From NCBI GenBank assembly GCA_963281255.1, contig OY725501.1, positions 2,519,674-2,583,673 of the forward strand: a stretch of DNA of 64,000 nucleotides, written 5' to 3'. The translations under genes were made by a program, and so were the position numbers. Below are positions 1 through 13,672 of this stretch, piece after piece. The notes under the pieces were generated by a model. The model saw nothing but the letters and a program-made list of their open reading frames with translations, was not told where the DNA came from and made no database searches. Position 1 is the stretch's first letter, and every line of letters starts with the position of its first letter. The DNA is from Aphrocallistes beatrix (taxonomy: Eukaryota > Porifera > Hexactinellida > Sceptrulophora > Aphrocallistidae).

Positions 1-1024
1 TTCTTGGTCATATTCAGAAGTGATTTATTGCAGAACAATTAACAATTACTAATAGAGAGAAATAAAATAGAGTCTATTTAAATTTTCCACTGCAGTCTAA
101 ACGCACATCATTGCCGTCGGAAGCTCATAGAAAGTGATAATACCATTGTCACCAAGTAATCAAAAGTGTTAAGGCTCATCTACCTAATCGTCTATAGAAC
201 TAATACAGTTTATTAAAAAAAAGTGGTAAGGCCATGGCATTACCAGCCGTACCGCTTCATATAGCTATGCAATTCATCACATTCTTCAGCGCCGAAACCC
301 TATATATGTTCAAATGGGGGGCATTCCCCCCCCCCCAAATGAAACCCTACATTGCTACCCATATGCGATCCCAGAGTATAAAACCTGGTGCCGCCCCTGT
401 CTCGATCCCATCTCCAACCTCGTCCTCTTAGCCAGGGCGGCATTGAGGGAGGCGGATAGGGCGCTCAAAGCCTTTTTTTCGGCGCCACATCTAGGCTGCT
501 AGCCAACTACGTATATACGAATATGATGCATTTCACTGATCAAAATACAATAATGTAGCTGAAATACCAAGAGTTCTTACCGAATACGCAATTAGCTATC
601 TCAGGTTTACCTCCTTTCTTAGTTTAATTTGGTATAGCAACACAAACTTGCAACATTTAGACTAATTATTGAAATTTATAATGCAAAAACTTTAAAACTG
701 GCATCACAAGACTAAATTTCAGTGAAAATAGCCTCTCAGCTCTCACAGATAGAATAGGAGTATATGCAACGCCTCTACATTCTTGAGATAATGGTACGTG
801 TAACACAAAGTATTGTGTCACCAACCAAATGGAAGCACACTCCCATGAGTCCCAACCCCTGTGAGGGATTCTTAATTTAATGTTAACTCAATAAAAATAG
901 AAATTCTATAAAATTTAATTCTCAATCGAAGCAAAGCCTAACAAGAAAGTGATATTTCAAATTGCATGAAACGGAGTGATCTGTAATTAAATGCGCGGTG
1001 AAACATATTTCAATTGATTCGGGA
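1..1024. other. Intergenic, no gene seen
   Basis: AT-rich sequence downstream of TIMM10. Two short overlapping open frames near 234-502 have no recognisable domain and lie across a poly-C run (about 329-338), so they are not called. A GC-rich patch around 430-490 resembles transposon-derived sequence, but no paired terminal repeat was found. Confidence 0.6.
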
Positions 1025-1457
1025 TTAGGACGGCTTTATCCCAGCTGCTTCTTGCTGCTGCATAGCGACTAGCTTCTTCCCCACTTCCTCGTGGATCTCC
1101 ATGTACTTGGCTACACACCGGTCTATGCAGACAGTTTCTCCCTTCGTCAAGTCACTGTCGTGGTATTTGCTGGCGATGCACTTGCTGAAGCATGCGTTGG
1201 TTAACCTAAGCAGTAATACTGTTAAAACCGGATGTACAATTTATCATGTTCAATAACGCACCAGTAGAATGTGTTAATTAGTTATATCTATACGTATACT
1301 TGCTCATAGTGCATCGTAATGAAAAGTGTGCCTCCACCCTGCTGTATATCTATATACTATTGTTGTTTTAAGAAGAGAAATAGACTTACTTGTCGTACAG
1401 GTCTGACATCATCTCTAACTCCACAGATGCGAAGAGCTCAGCTTGTTTAGGATCCAT
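1025..1457 (-). CDS. TIMM10: Mitochondrial import inner membrane translocase subunit Tim10
   Basis: Small Tim chaperone of the mitochondrial intermembrane space. With Tim9 it forms a hexamer that escorts hydrophobic carrier proteins from the outer-membrane pore to the TIM22 complex. There are two exons: 1457-1390 and 1205-1025. The donor after GACAA (GTAAGT) and the acceptor before GTTAACC join in phase to give 82 residues. The twin CX3C motif is complete: C28/C32 and C49/C53 are separated by 16 residues, as needed for the two disulfides of the helical hairpin. The N-terminus (MDPKQAELFASVELEMMSDL) and the segment KGETVCIDRC align closely with the animal Tim10 sequence I know. There is no cleavable presequence, as expected for the Mia40 import route. 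NAA25 ends about 540 bp upstream on the same strand. Family identity is very likely; the exact ends of the mRNA are not visible. Confidence 0.95.
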
Positions 1458-1620
1458 GTCTTACTTTGGGACTGAAGTAAAGTGCTTAAACTTGAAAATC
1501 ACGTTTCAATCAAATGGGATGTTAACATGGACTATTCAGATTATTTAAATGCTAATTCAGCACCACTTCCTTCAGGGGCAGAGTGGTGGGGCAGGCCTTT
1601 AAAAGTTTAAAATCACAATA

Positions 1621-1774
1621 CAGTTGACTCCGCTTAATCGGGACGCTTTTATCCCGATTAAGCGGAGTTCCTGATTAACTGAGGAAATGTAGTATTAGCT
1701 TCTATGTATGGGAACCATTCCGTTCCTGGAGACTTGTCCCAATTCAGCGGTTGTCCCGATTAAGCGGAGTTGAC
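1621..1774. repeat. Pogo/Tc1-type MITE, family P, copy 1
   Basis: 154-bp element with terminal inverted repeats starting CAGTTGACTCCGCTTAATCG, flanked by TA on both sides (1619-1620 and 1775-1776). The TIR sequence plus TA duplication is the hallmark of Tc1/mariner/pogo non-autonomous elements. Internal copies of the GATTAAGCGG motif are present. There is no coding capacity. It lies between TIMM10 and the NAA25 stop codon. Other copies are at 11186, 32470 and 40628. Confidence 0.85.
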
Positions 1775-1994
1775 TATTTTGAAATCGCAAAATGAATTCT
1801 CGTAAAATAGTGATGAATCATTAAATGTATGAGATCGTATAAATAAAACACGAGAACGAGAAGTAAATAATTTGAAGACTTATCTTTGAAAATCAATGGA
1901 TACAATCTAAATAGGATATTACTCTAACGTCTTCCAACAACATAAAATAATTACTTCTAATCATTCCATTCTAGAATGCTGTGACGGTGAACTC

Positions 1995-4900
1995 CTACAA
2001 CTGTTCAAGGAGTTTAATTCTGCTCTTGACGCTGACTACGATCGCTTCTAGAGAGGTCGTGTAGCTACTGGTCAAATAGTGGAGAGGATATTTTCGAGTC
2101 TCGTAAGTTACCTTTAAAAATGTTAGATTAAAATAATCAGAAATTGGACCTTAGTTAGAAAGAACTACTTACAGCAGTTAGTTGAGGTTCAGAGTCAGGT
2201 TCTACCTTGAGAACATTGTTCATAACAAAATCTAAATCAAAGTTATCATAATATTCTAATGCGTTTATGAGATATGCTTCTAACTCTCTGCAGATTGGAA
2301 GGAGAGAAAGGCTGACAAAGTTGTTCAGGAAAGAAGTGGAATTAAGAGAACCCTGAAGAATGGAATAATACTCAACTCCAAGTGTAATGTACTAACAAAC
2401 AATTCAATTGATCGATTATCTGACATGTGTTTCCTTATACTTGTACAAATAAATACCTCGTGTTTCTGAGACTGTTTGGATTTCTTGGATTTCTTAGATT
2501 TGATCGGTGTTAGTAATGTGCTTATACAAACAAGACATATGTTGATTATGCTGATTGTCTATAAACAAACACTCAATAATTCCAAGGAAGGAACCTCCTC
2601 ACTACTGTCTCCTAAACCCTGAGATCAGATCTGGCGACCACCTACCAGGATGAATGTGGTGATCTTTTCTAGAGACAGAAATATCCTCTCCCACTTGCCT
2701 ATCAAGCATTCTTCTCCAGTGATTTCTTTCAATATTTCTAGAGATTAATTGAACAATATAAATAATCCTGAACCCAAACTAACGAAATTCTGGTACAGCG
2801 AGTGCTAGGGAGTAAATAGTGGGTTAGAACGAGCAGACAATTTGAGATTGGCGTCTTTCCCAGAATAAGTTTTATTCCAAAACAATCAGGCATCATCTTA
2901 TAGTATATAGGACTCATACAAGGTTCTCAAACTTATTTTCTCAACTCTAAACCTGAATAAAAGCTGCCATAAAATAGAAATGTATAATTATTCCTATTAA
3001 CCTGTCAATGGAATTGATAATATCTCAAAGTCTTTCTCTCCAATTTTCTGATTATTTCCTTGAGATGGAAGATTGTTAATATCAAATTAGATAAGTATAT
3101 CTTAGAAAGGACTAGCGTTGAGCAGTAGCAAACCTGTGATTGAGTGGAGTATCGATTGAGCCAATCTGAAGGACTTTATAAGTATGTGTGAATCCTTATG
3201 TGGAGGTAGGAGCAGATCCAACATTGGGAGGAGTGGCGATCTCAGTTTGTTCTTGAGAGATAAATAGACATTTATTCAAATAAAATAACTCACAGACTGA
3301 ATGGAATCTGCTTTTAAGTTTGAGGAAATGGTAGTACAGAATAAGTGTTAAATACATAATCGAGAGAGTCGAGGTCAGGAGCCTACCAGAGCAAGGTATG
3401 TGTCACATTTCGTAGCAGCAGCATAGATGGGGTGTGCAATGGCAGTTTCAATCTCCTTTTCAAAGGTGTGAATCCCTCTCTCAAACAGAGACATCAGTTC
3501 TTCCCACTTGCTCGTCCCGTCACTGCTAGCTCCACCCTTCGTGTCAGGAGCGACCTTACCTTCCAATCGAGAGTGGAGCAAACTCAGCTCTACGAGCGCC
3601 CCTATGCACGTGATGAGAGCTCCTCTCACTCGAAGCCAGATACACTACACAAGTGTAAGAACGTGATGAGATTCTGAATGGAGACATTCAGTATGATAGC
3701 TTGATAATAACAAATACGGATCATGGCACTTACTTCTGCAGTGAACGTCTCCTCAACATCCTGAGCAGAGAATTTCCTACATACGTAACATCATGCTAGG
3801 ATATTAGTACTGTACTTGGTCAGATACTCATCAGATTCTAGCATAATGCAACCGCTCCATCCTAACTAGAGCCAGGCTTACCTGTGAAGTGGAGTATAGT
3901 CCTCCATCACGTTGAAGTCCCTGTTATCCTGGTATGTATCTGTGTCCATGTCTGAATACATCAGATAATAAACTAACAGCATAAGTACGTATAAGTATGA
4001 GTACACAAATAGTAACACACCTCTTATTGAATCGTACCATGAAGAGAAGCTAGGCAGATTATTCTGTAATTCTGTGAGCTTAGGGCTAGAGTAAATATTT
4101 AATGATTTCTCAGCATATATATCAATGCCAGAGAGATATGTGAGTGAGATGTCGGTGACTTTTCATTTTATTTTTCTATCGAACTACGTAACTAACTACC
4201 AATCTACCTTGAAAACCCGTCTGTCCATGAATGCAGGAGAGAACTGAGCTCAATGCTCTTCTTGAAGTAGGAGTTAATGAGTCGGTTCTTCAGCCTAGAC
4301 ATGTCGGTCACCTAGCACCACAACAGTAATAAAGGTATTATAAACCATTTCTCAGGCACGAGTATGATATTTCCTTTAGAGGCTTCATACTGACTCAAAT
4401 GTTTCGATGAATTAATTACACAAATTGGCTCAGTCGCCTTTGAGGTGGTGTGTGGCCTCAAAGGGTTTTCTGCCTGAGACTAAGAGAAGACAGTAGACCG
4501 ATGGTCTCTGTTACAAATCAACAGATTGACTTAAAACAGGGCTCAAACTTTTAAATCTACGGGCCACTTTAAAAATTAGGCTCCGCCTTACGGGCCACAA
4601 ATCATAGATCGCCTCTGGCTTTAGTTTAATCAATTTTCAGGCTATACATTTGTAGAGGATCTATAATTATTTCTATATGGTGTTTAGAAAAAACAATTAT
4701 TATCTGACGATTGAAGCACGTCAATCTACTGTATATATATGAATAATGAAAACAAGCGAATTATCCGCGGTCCACAGCGAATGGTCTCGCGGGCCACAGT
4801 TTGAGCACCCTTGACTTAAAAGGTCATTACCTTCTCGAAGTTCCCGTTCTTATAAGCGAGTTCGATGTTCTCATTTGTCTAGAAAGTAAAAAATAATGTC

Positions 4901-6613
4901 AGATTTACTTTTAACATCAGTAGCAGGCGGTGCACTTACGTCACGATTGTTGCTCTTGTGTAGTATCATGCAGTTACCAGCCACGACCTGGTAAGTCTTG
5001 TGCAGACCGAGCGTAAGGGTGGGTCGCTCAATGAAGTAACTAGAATGGTAGAGTCTAGTCAAACTATTCACATATTTAATGCCGAATGGAAATATGTCTC
5101 ACCACAAGCTTTCTGCCTGAAGGTGCTTGATCTCCAACTCCATGTAGGTGTCTGTGCAAACATCAATGGCACCTAAGTATTGAGATAAATAACATGCTAC
5201 CTGTGTAGGATAAGCAGATGGTGTCCTAGATTGGGCCAACACATTGTACTGTAAGGGGAAATTTACTGAATATACACTGCCTGAACAAAAGTATTCTACA
5301 CCCCATAATTCCCCATACAAATAGTTATAATACTGATTTATTTAGCGAGTCAAGGTATTTAATTGGTAAGAGATACGCTTAATTTAACTTCAAATTTGAA
5401 TTCTCCATATTCGAATTATTCACTTTTTAATCTTTCAACTTGTTTACACTCCCACAAGGTTAAAAATTTTAAAACTGTGCCACCTCATACCACCAATGCC
5501 ATCATACACAATGGTGATCACTCGTGACTTGTGACATAGGAAAGCAAATGCTGAAAATACTTAATCTTGAAGAAGAGTAATTAAGTTGAAAACTTATAAA
5601 GTGGGTAATTTGAACGTGGAGAATTCGAATTTGAAGTCAAATGAAGTGTATCTCTAACAAATTAAATATTCTTGAAACGCTAATAAATCTGTATTATAAC
5701 TATTTGTATGGGGAATTATGGGATGTACGAATACTTTTGTTCAGGCAGTGTAGTACTAGTTACATCCGTTGAGTGCATCAACTAATCTCACCTAGACAGG
5801 CCTGCACTTTGAGGACGAAGAGCTTGATGAGGTAATTCTTCGGACTGTGCTTGAGAACAGCTGCAGCTACAGTTAGCCCTTCCAACAAGAAAGGTTTCTC
5901 ACCTAGCACAGTAGGCTATATATCAAGGTATCTCAAATTGTGATTTAAATAAACCGTGAGATATGGTAAAATAGTATTAAGGTCTAGATCGTGAGAAGAG
6001 TGAGTAATGGTCTCATATAACAGTGAAAATAGTGAGAGTTGAGAGGCCTGTATAGGTATGTAGTATATAAAGTTCGTAGGGAGAGAGAAATGCACATTAT
6101 TGACTGTTAAATATGACAAGAGTCCATAACCAATTTATTATTATAATTTATGACCATAAATATTGTACACCAAAATAAATAAGAATCATACCGGTCTCAT
6201 TGTAGAGGTCGAGCAAGATGTGTGTAGCAACGATTGCATAAGGATCACCGTGTTGGAAGTCAGTGTCGTACAGCTTATCACCTACATGGAAAAAGTTTGA
6301 AAGTTAAACGTTTCAATCCGAGGCGGTGAGCAGGAATCCCAAATACACAATAAGGATGCCATGGCATAGTTCACACAAAACAGTTCTAAGACTGATGAAT
6401 TCTGACCCAATTTCAAGCCTTGAAAATGCAACTTCATGAGCTCGTGCACGAGCTGCTTCTTATCTGCAACGCTCAACTGGTCGTGTCTACCTGAATATCT
6501 GGCTAGGTAGAGCAAGTTGATTTCCCTCTGTATCTACCTTGAAGGATAGACAACCAACAAATTCGTTAAAGAAGGAATGGCTACACCTCTAAGCGACAGA
6601 GATACAATATACG

Positions 6614-6652
<39 letters not shown>

Positions 6653-9600
6653 GATATGATCTTAAGCTGAAAGCTGATGATGAAATGTGGAGGTAAGGTG
6701 TTCTACCTGCTTCAGATCCTGATCAGGAGTTTCTCTTTTCTTAGCCACTAACTTCTCAATACACGCGTACAGCTGGAGAGGACAGTCAATTAATTAAGAA
6801 ATCTTACGACTAACTTTACGAGTAGCATAGCTGTACCCTAATCTTATCTGGTTCAGGTACTCGGTCGAAAAATATTGTCATATCGTCAAACCAGCACTTC
6901 TTGGCTCCAAACAAGTCGAAGTATTCTTCCAGCACACAGACTAGCTCTAGGAAGCATATATTTTAATATTAATGATGTGCTAGTGCACAACCAGTGGCTT
7001 ATCAAATATGTATGCCATCAATCCAGTGTCAAATCGGTACCTGAACAACGTGGGATCGTATTCCCGCTTTCGTTCAGTCGCAGGATGAACTCAATCCTCG
7101 CGAGGAAGGGAGCCCTCGCCAGTGCGGGCTTCTTCTCGAGTTGGGACTGGCACCGCTGATCTATATAATCCATGGTCCCTTCAGTGTAGCAGCAGGCGGT
7201 TCCTACACTGAACACGGAGTTCTAACCAGCTTTCTCTAGTATCTATGCTATGGTCTAGGATTCTGCTATTTGGTGTTATACTAGGGTAGAATGTGATCGA
7301 AGTTATGCAGGGATTTTAATTTAGTAACGAGCATAATATTGTACTGAAGGGATGGTCTAGCTCAGATTGAAAGATAGCTACACTTTGCTTTGCCAATTAA
7401 ATAATTATGGAATATGTTGGTGGAGTGTGGATTCGTTTAAGTACTACGTAGTACAAATCATTTAACAAAATACCGGATGTTGCATGCGTTGATTTTTACT
7501 TAAATTAAATTTTCGAACTAAAGATTGAGGAAAATATTGTAATTTTTGGTATTTTCCCGAATGTTAACCTTTTTTTAAAAAAACAGGTTTTGCTTATAGT
7601 TAAGGAGTTGATCGCTCATCAACACTTCATTCATAATTGGTCTCTCTCTCTCAATTGAAAATCGCTCAAGCGAGAAGAACCATATACTTGAGTATGGCGC
7701 GTCAATATAAAATCATCAGCCAAGCATTTCAAACTCAAATGATCAAGTGTGAAGATTTCGTTTTTCGCTGCCTAGTACGTACTACCAATTAGTGCTCGAC
7801 ATTAAATGTAAGGAGAATGAAGCATAATCAAGTTCCTTCACATGCTAAATCAATGAGTAGAGCAGTATTGCAATTGAACTAGAAATCAGCTCTAGACGTG
7901 ACGTTACATCATCACGTGTAGCTCTAGTGATGTAACATAATGATAGACAAATTCTGAAGGAAACAGTTTGAGTCATAAGACTTAGCTTTCCTCTTGTGCA
8001 GCATACTGCATAGACTCACCATCAAGTTGATGGTGAAGTGAATTACCATTCAGATTCACAGTACGATACGGTATGATATAAAGATAACAAGATATGGTCT
8101 GTATCAGCAATCCATTCCGATATAAATTAAAGATAGCTACCTACCCTGCATCAGCAGCAGCAACTTCCTCCTTCCCGCCTGTGGGTGGGGCGGCTGGCAG
8201 CAGCTGTGTGCTGCTGTGTCCCATGAGAGAGCAGTGAATCAGGCCTTTGTAAGCGCTCCAATCATCAAACCTGGATCCATTAATTAGAAAGAGAGTCTAA
8301 AACTGTGATAGAAATATCATGGTGTAGCTAGGTACTCACACTAGCTGGCACCTCGCCTTGTAACAGCCTACTGCTTCCTCCCATCGCAGAAGCTCCATCA
8401 AACACTCGGTTTCAAGGTAGAACCGCTCATCCTCATCTGCCAGCTTTATCTCTAAGGGCGGGAATGTGACCCTTGTTCTCATAGGGAACTGAGATATGTT
8501 AGAATACTCACCTGACTCTGTGTCTACCTTGACATAGGAGAGAATCTCCTCGTATTTCTTATTCAATCTCAGAATAGAGATATAGAGCTTCAGTTCTAGA
8601 ATGAAGATATATGTAATTGTAGGACCATTGTGAGCACCAAGAGGGGACAGAGGGAGGAGTTCAACAAGCATAATGACACATTTATAAAATTAAGAATGCA
8701 TTTCAGAGAACTGAGAGGACTTGTGTATCAATGTGAAATATCATTACGCAATACCATATTACAATGTTTTCAATATGTGAGAAACTAGGATCGTCGCATT
8801 AAAAATCTGAACTTTAACCTTGTATTAAACTTGTATCTCTCATTTCATAAAATTGCATAACTTTACTCTGTAGGATAGTTTTCGGTCAATGAATCAATGG
8901 GATTGGGTAAGACGGTAGTTACAGATAGAAATACGTAATTCTATTACTTGTAGTATCCGGAATTATTGTTAAATGTCCAGGAACATAGTCCAAATTACTC
9001 GTAATATTCGAAACAAAATAATAGTTGTCACACCTCTTGGCCTCATCAAATTGGGAGGAGGAACTATGTAATTGGAATGAGGCACTGGTAATACTTTGCT
9101 TGATCTAGAATCTGTCATTAACCAGTACGTATATTAAATACTTATCAGAAAGAGTTTAGAGTAGGAAGGATAGTACAAGCATAATTAGATAATTATAGAC
9201 CACAATGTCCAGATTATTAACTAATTAAGAGAATTTTCGTAATTAAAAATGAACTAATTATGACTATCGAATTTTCTCAATATAAATGAATTGTAATGAT
9301 TGATTTCATCATTTGCAATATAATCGTTAATTGCGAATAAATTCTAAAGAATGTTACGGAATAGCCTAGTCACCAAATGGAACAGACAGCGTAGCTTACC
9401 GTTAGCGCTGCTGAACTTATCTCTGTATCTGAGTGCCATTCTCTCGGCGAGAGGGATTAGAACTGATTTCGTTTGCTCGTCATTGCTCTCACCGATCTAT
9501 TCAGGATAGATTACAACCTTCAATTGGCGGAAATATTAACATTATTCCGAGTTTAGATACAGTTATTTTACTCGATTGGACCAATTCTGAAAACTATTTC

Positions 9601-11620
9601 AGAACGAAGAACCAGAAATCTCTATTAGCTCTAATATATGATGACAGTAATGTTCGACTCTAATGATCGCTAGCAAATACGTGATAGCATGTAGTAAGCC
9701 AGCGAGTATAGACAATTTCCCCATTGACAGTCCCTATAGCTATTCCCCACCAGCATAGCCCCCCAGGTTTTATTCTATTTTCCAAAACTTCCAAAACTGC
9801 GCCTATGCTCACCATCTGCCTACCTTTGCAAAAATAATTCTGAAGTATTACACATGAAATAGGGAGTGTGTATATTATCAGCTCACCGAATAACGGCGAA
9901 CAAACATATAGAACATTCCAAGAATTACTGCATTATCAGTGAAGGGCGTGCTTGAGGAATTTAATTTCTATTCTCTAGAAACAGTCAGTTTACGTAAGAA
10001 ATAATATAATATGGAATCCTCAGAAGGAGCATGAGTTCCCTCTTTCTGTTCAAGCATCACTTGAGATAGAAAAGAGAATAGCTCTATATCCCAGTAACTG
10101 CATTAACAAAGAGCAGCCGTTGAAACGAGTCTTGCATAAGAAAATGATGGAGCAATGCTGCTGATTCAAACCATTATGTTTGTGCAGTGGGAGTAGTTTG
10201 GTGGGTGTTTAGCTCAGACATAATACAGTGGAGTATTAAAATATTTGAAAATGAACTTGTACGTGGAACAGATGAGGTATTAATGAACATAAAGATTAAA
10301 TTCTACATATGCAAAACATCCATTCTATGGTTGAACCGTGAAATAGCATGCTATAATCATCTAGCTATGCAACCACTCAACACGGGTAATGAGGATCTAG
10401 CTCTTACGTTAAATTATAATTTTCAGTTTCCCGACTTTACTTTGTATAGTGGCCTACTTCTAAATCCATGAAATATCACAAGAATTAACGCTACTACGAT
10501 AACGTTGTACAAGTTCTTCAAGGTATCGAAAATGACGTTAACTGCACTAATATATTTTAATAAAAATCTTAGAATATTAAAGTTTAGTTAATAACCTGCA
10601 TAACGATGCTCATGACGGCCCAGAAGTAGTATGGGTTGCTCTTAGGAAATAGCTTGTGCATCTCGAGAGCAGTCTAGAGTGTAACATCAGAATCCAATCA
10701 ATGCATAGGAATATTCTCGTGAATAACCGTCTCAGTTACCTGCTTCTGTTTCTGGTAGTCAGCATTCGAGACGTAGGACATGAAGAGGCGACTCATTAGC
10801 TCTTCATTTTTAGGAAGTTTCTTGAGGGCCGCGGCGTAGATCAAAGGTATCTCCTCAACTAGAACAATGAAATGATGCGTGAAGCAGGAAATAAAGCAAA
10901 GTGAGTTCTTGTAGAAAGTTTACGTTTTCTGGTCTCCTTGTAACAGTAGGCCATAGACTGAAGGGTGTACAGGTCTGTTGGCACGTCTTCTCGCATCTTC
11001 TCTAAGATCTCCAGGCACAGCTCTCTCTTGTTCATCCTGTTCAGCGAGAGAGCTTTCAGAGCCTAGAACAAGGTTGGATCGGATGGGATATTCTTTTTTG
11101 GAATTACGTAATTAAATCCATCAGTGAAAATGACCAGTGTTAGAACAAAATGAACATTCTTATCCATAGTGGAGAATTCTAAATACAGTCGACTCCGCTT
11201 AATAGGGTCACTGTTTAAACGGGTCAGCCGCTTAATCGGGCCACTTTTGGCAGGACCGGAATAGCTCTCACACATAGAAGCTAATACAAAAATATTTTCG
11301 GTTAATAGGGTTCTCCGCTTAATCGGGTCAAAATATCCCCTGACCGATGTGACTCTATTAAGCAGAGTCGACTGTATTTAAAAAATTTAAGATACTCAAG
11401 GTTCCGAACCATTGCAGCAGGAATTTGTCCATGCTTCTTGAATACTCTGTCAATCTGCTGAACTGCCCCCTTGTAGTTACCCGCATCGATCAACTCTATC
11501 AGTTCACAGCACTTAAGCAAGGAACAGACTGCAGTACAATCAGATTGCACTGTACTCACCGTACACTGGTTTCAAACGGCGTTCTTCTATCTCTTTCTGT
11601 GTTTTGGCACCATCAGCCAT
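1995..11620 (-). CDS. NAA25: NatB N-terminal acetyltransferase auxiliary subunit (NAA25/Mdm20)
   Basis: TPR-rich, ribosome-anchoring partner of the catalytic subunit NAA20. NatB acetylates nascent proteins starting Met-Asp/Glu/Asn/Gln. The start at 11620 gives MADGAKTQKEIEERRLKPVY, matching the animal N-terminus. Exons I could join in phase are 11620-11560, 11495-11410, 11062-10924, 10858-10740, 10673-10596, 9496-9400, 8595-8512, 8451-8352 and from 8270. Further coding blocks lie near 7165-7060, 6950-6850, 6770-6720, 6535-6405, 6280-6195, 5900-5800, 5200-5100, 5040-4940, 4880-4830, 4310-4205, 4085-4025, 3950-3880, 3780-3740, 3640-3390, 2755-2650, 2357-2173 and 2109-1995, about 26 in total. 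Diagnostic segments are NPYYFWAVMS and the PLAERM block. The C-terminal exons (below 3.4 kb) are assigned by continuity and phase, less firmly. Introns host a hAT MITE, a Tc1 MITE, a pogo MITE and a (TA)n tract. Confidence 0.88.
4537..4813. repeat. hAT-type MITE with 8-bp target duplication
   Basis: 277-bp non-coding element in a NAA25 intron. Ends are CAGGGCTCAAACTTTT and, inverted, CAAGGGTGCTCAAACTGTGG. It is flanked by a perfect 8-bp direct repeat, ACTTAAAA, at 4529-4536 and 4814-4821. The CAGGG termini, internal GGGCCAC motifs and 8-bp duplication are the hAT superfamily signature. Confidence 0.85.
5275..5750. repeat. Tc1/mariner MITE with very long inverted repeats
   Basis: 476-bp element in a NAA25 intron. 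Termini are CACTGCCTGAACAAAAGTAT in inverted orientation, flanked by TA. The inverted repeats run for well over 100 bp on each side with scattered mismatches, so the whole element is close to a palindrome. No transposase frame is present. The left arm overlaps a spurious open frame at 5099-5320, which also covers a real NAA25 exon at its lower end. Confidence 0.85.
6615..6649. repeat. (TA)n microsatellite
   Basis: Pure TA dinucleotide run in a NAA25 intron, likely length-polymorphic. Confidence 0.95.
11186..11374. repeat. Pogo/Tc1-type MITE, family P, copy 2
   Basis: 189-bp copy with termini CAGTCGACTCCGCTTAATAG and the inverted counterpart, flanked by TA (11184-11185, 11375-11376). It sits just inside NAA25 intron 2, about 35 bp from the inferred donor at 11409, so its insertion leaves the coding exon intact. 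Confidence 0.85.
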
Positions 11621-13672
11621 CAGAACTATGCCTTATAAAGCGATAGGGAATTGTACAAAGAGGAGCGGAGAGGTGTATATCTGATTGTGATACCAAACTA
11701 TCCGCTGGCTGGAATCAAACCTGATATTACTAAGTTTAGTAAGAAACGAAGTTTAGGATAATAGAGCTGTGTGCCAGCTGAAACCCATAACTGTCCTTAA
11801 TGATACTTTGTGCATTGTTGGTATTTAGAGTAATTTAAAATTATTTTTTTAAATAATGAAACGTTCTAGTCACAGGCTAGCCATCTGACAATGCTAATTT
11901 GATGTTGAAGTCACAATCTGCAGTAATGAAAGAATTCTACAGGTTCATCTGAATACAACTAGCAATGTGACTTATTCTTACATAGAGAAATGGTCATGCG
12001 AGATTAATTAAGTTAGTACCGTATGACTAAATGACCTTAATTCCTATCTCATCCTACTCAAGCTGAGCCAAGCATAAGGCGATGGTAAGGTTCAGATTGT
12101 GAAATTGTTTCATAGGATGATGAACAGATGTCAACCTCACCATATTCGGCGTAAACTGAATTGTGAAATTGTTAAAAATCCAATTAATTTAATGCTGTAC
12201 ATTATTTCGAAGTCATCTTATTCACAACATCACACAACCAGCAAGAACTTCGTCTGATGGTCTGATGGTTCATTTCAGAAAGTAAGTCTACAAGAGTTCA
12301 GTACATATTTAGTTTTTTCTGTTCATTGAAAGTGCTTAATGGTTTAGGGACTAATTATCACAAGATTACATACCACGGCAGTTTTGATGAGTTATCCAAA
12401 CATCATCCATTCGGAATATAAAAATATGTACATGTAGCCATATACTTTATCAAGCTGTATTTGCTGAGTTGTGTTTTCCTTACAAATAATCCCAATAACA
12501 ACATTCTGCAGTAGGATGAATACGAACCATGCGTTTCAAATTGAATAATTACGAGGAAGACATGACGTGCATGTTGCATGGTGGAACAATTCAAACACGC
12601 AGATAACTCGGCTATAGCGAGTAACTCGATGTATGAATAGCAGTTCTGGTTCCCTCCATAAACCATTATGTTGTCTCGTTAGTAGAGGAACCTACCTAGT
12701 CAGACAATTGTGCATTATTATCCAATATAATTATCTGAATAGAATTGCCTCATGTGTTGAACTCGTGCATATTTTCCTGCGTCCACATTCTTTTCAAAGA
12801 GAAAGTTGGTGTTGGTGTATCTTACAATGTTTATTACATACTAGAACCTTGCTCTAGATCCATTGGACATTATCCTCAGAAATGTTCGCTGGTCAAAATC
12901 TTCAAAATCTTTTCTTAGAAATCTTTTCTTGGTCATATTGAACAGCTCAGATCAACCACACAAACAACACTGTCTCAAATTACGACTCTAAATGTATAGC
13001 GTTCTTCCCATCGTGATACTCCACCGCCAGACTTAAATCCTCTCGATTAGATAGCATTTATTAGTTAATAATTACTCTTCATTAAAACCACGACATGATG
13101 GCTCCACTGATCTGAAATTTACCCGATGAAGATGTTTGTCGAATAATTAAGTATTTTCCATTCAAATATTTCTCTGTTCCAGTAAAAGTAGATATTGTCA
13201 TTACCTGGACAATCGAGTTAATGGTTTGCCAATTAAATAACTCGAATATTTCGATGTGGTAGAGCTAATATTGAAAAGAGACTTTAGATTATGAACTGTT
13301 TCAGCAGGACGTCAAGCAGATATCTGTATGCCAGTCATAGCTAAGCAACACGTGCATATATCTGAGAAAATGGGAGTAGGAGGTATAACTTGGATAGGTA
13401 GACATAAAATAAGTTCACACTTCTGTGTAAATCTTATCTTTTTTACCACAGATGGTTGATAAGATCATCTAGCAGTATTCATACGAGCACTCGTGTACGG
13501 ACAACCGTGGTTGAGAAAACAGTGGGGGATAACTCGTTTAAATCACTTGATATTAGAGATAGAATTGGCCTACACAGAATGAAAACTAAAATTTCTCTAT
13601 CAAAAATACGAGAGTTGTCTAAAACCTAATTTCCCAATGGGAAATGCTGATGGGTGACTCCACTCTCAGAGA
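11621..13672. other. Intergenic between NAA25 and IPO4
   Basis: About 2 kb of AT-rich sequence between the NAA25 start and the IPO4 stop. Short open frames at 12403-12666 and 12633-12857 overlap on opposite strands and show no domain, composition bias or splice context of a gene. A NAA25 promoter should lie just above 11620, but no TATA box or known element stands out. Confidence 0.6.

Noticed and set aside
10187..10471. 94-residue plus-strand open frame in a NAA25 intron
   Set aside because: No recognisable motif, AT-rich composition, no splice or repeat support.
12403..12857. Overlapping opposite-strand frames upstream of NAA25
   Set aside because: Neither has domain similarity; length is expected by chance in a 2-kb gap.
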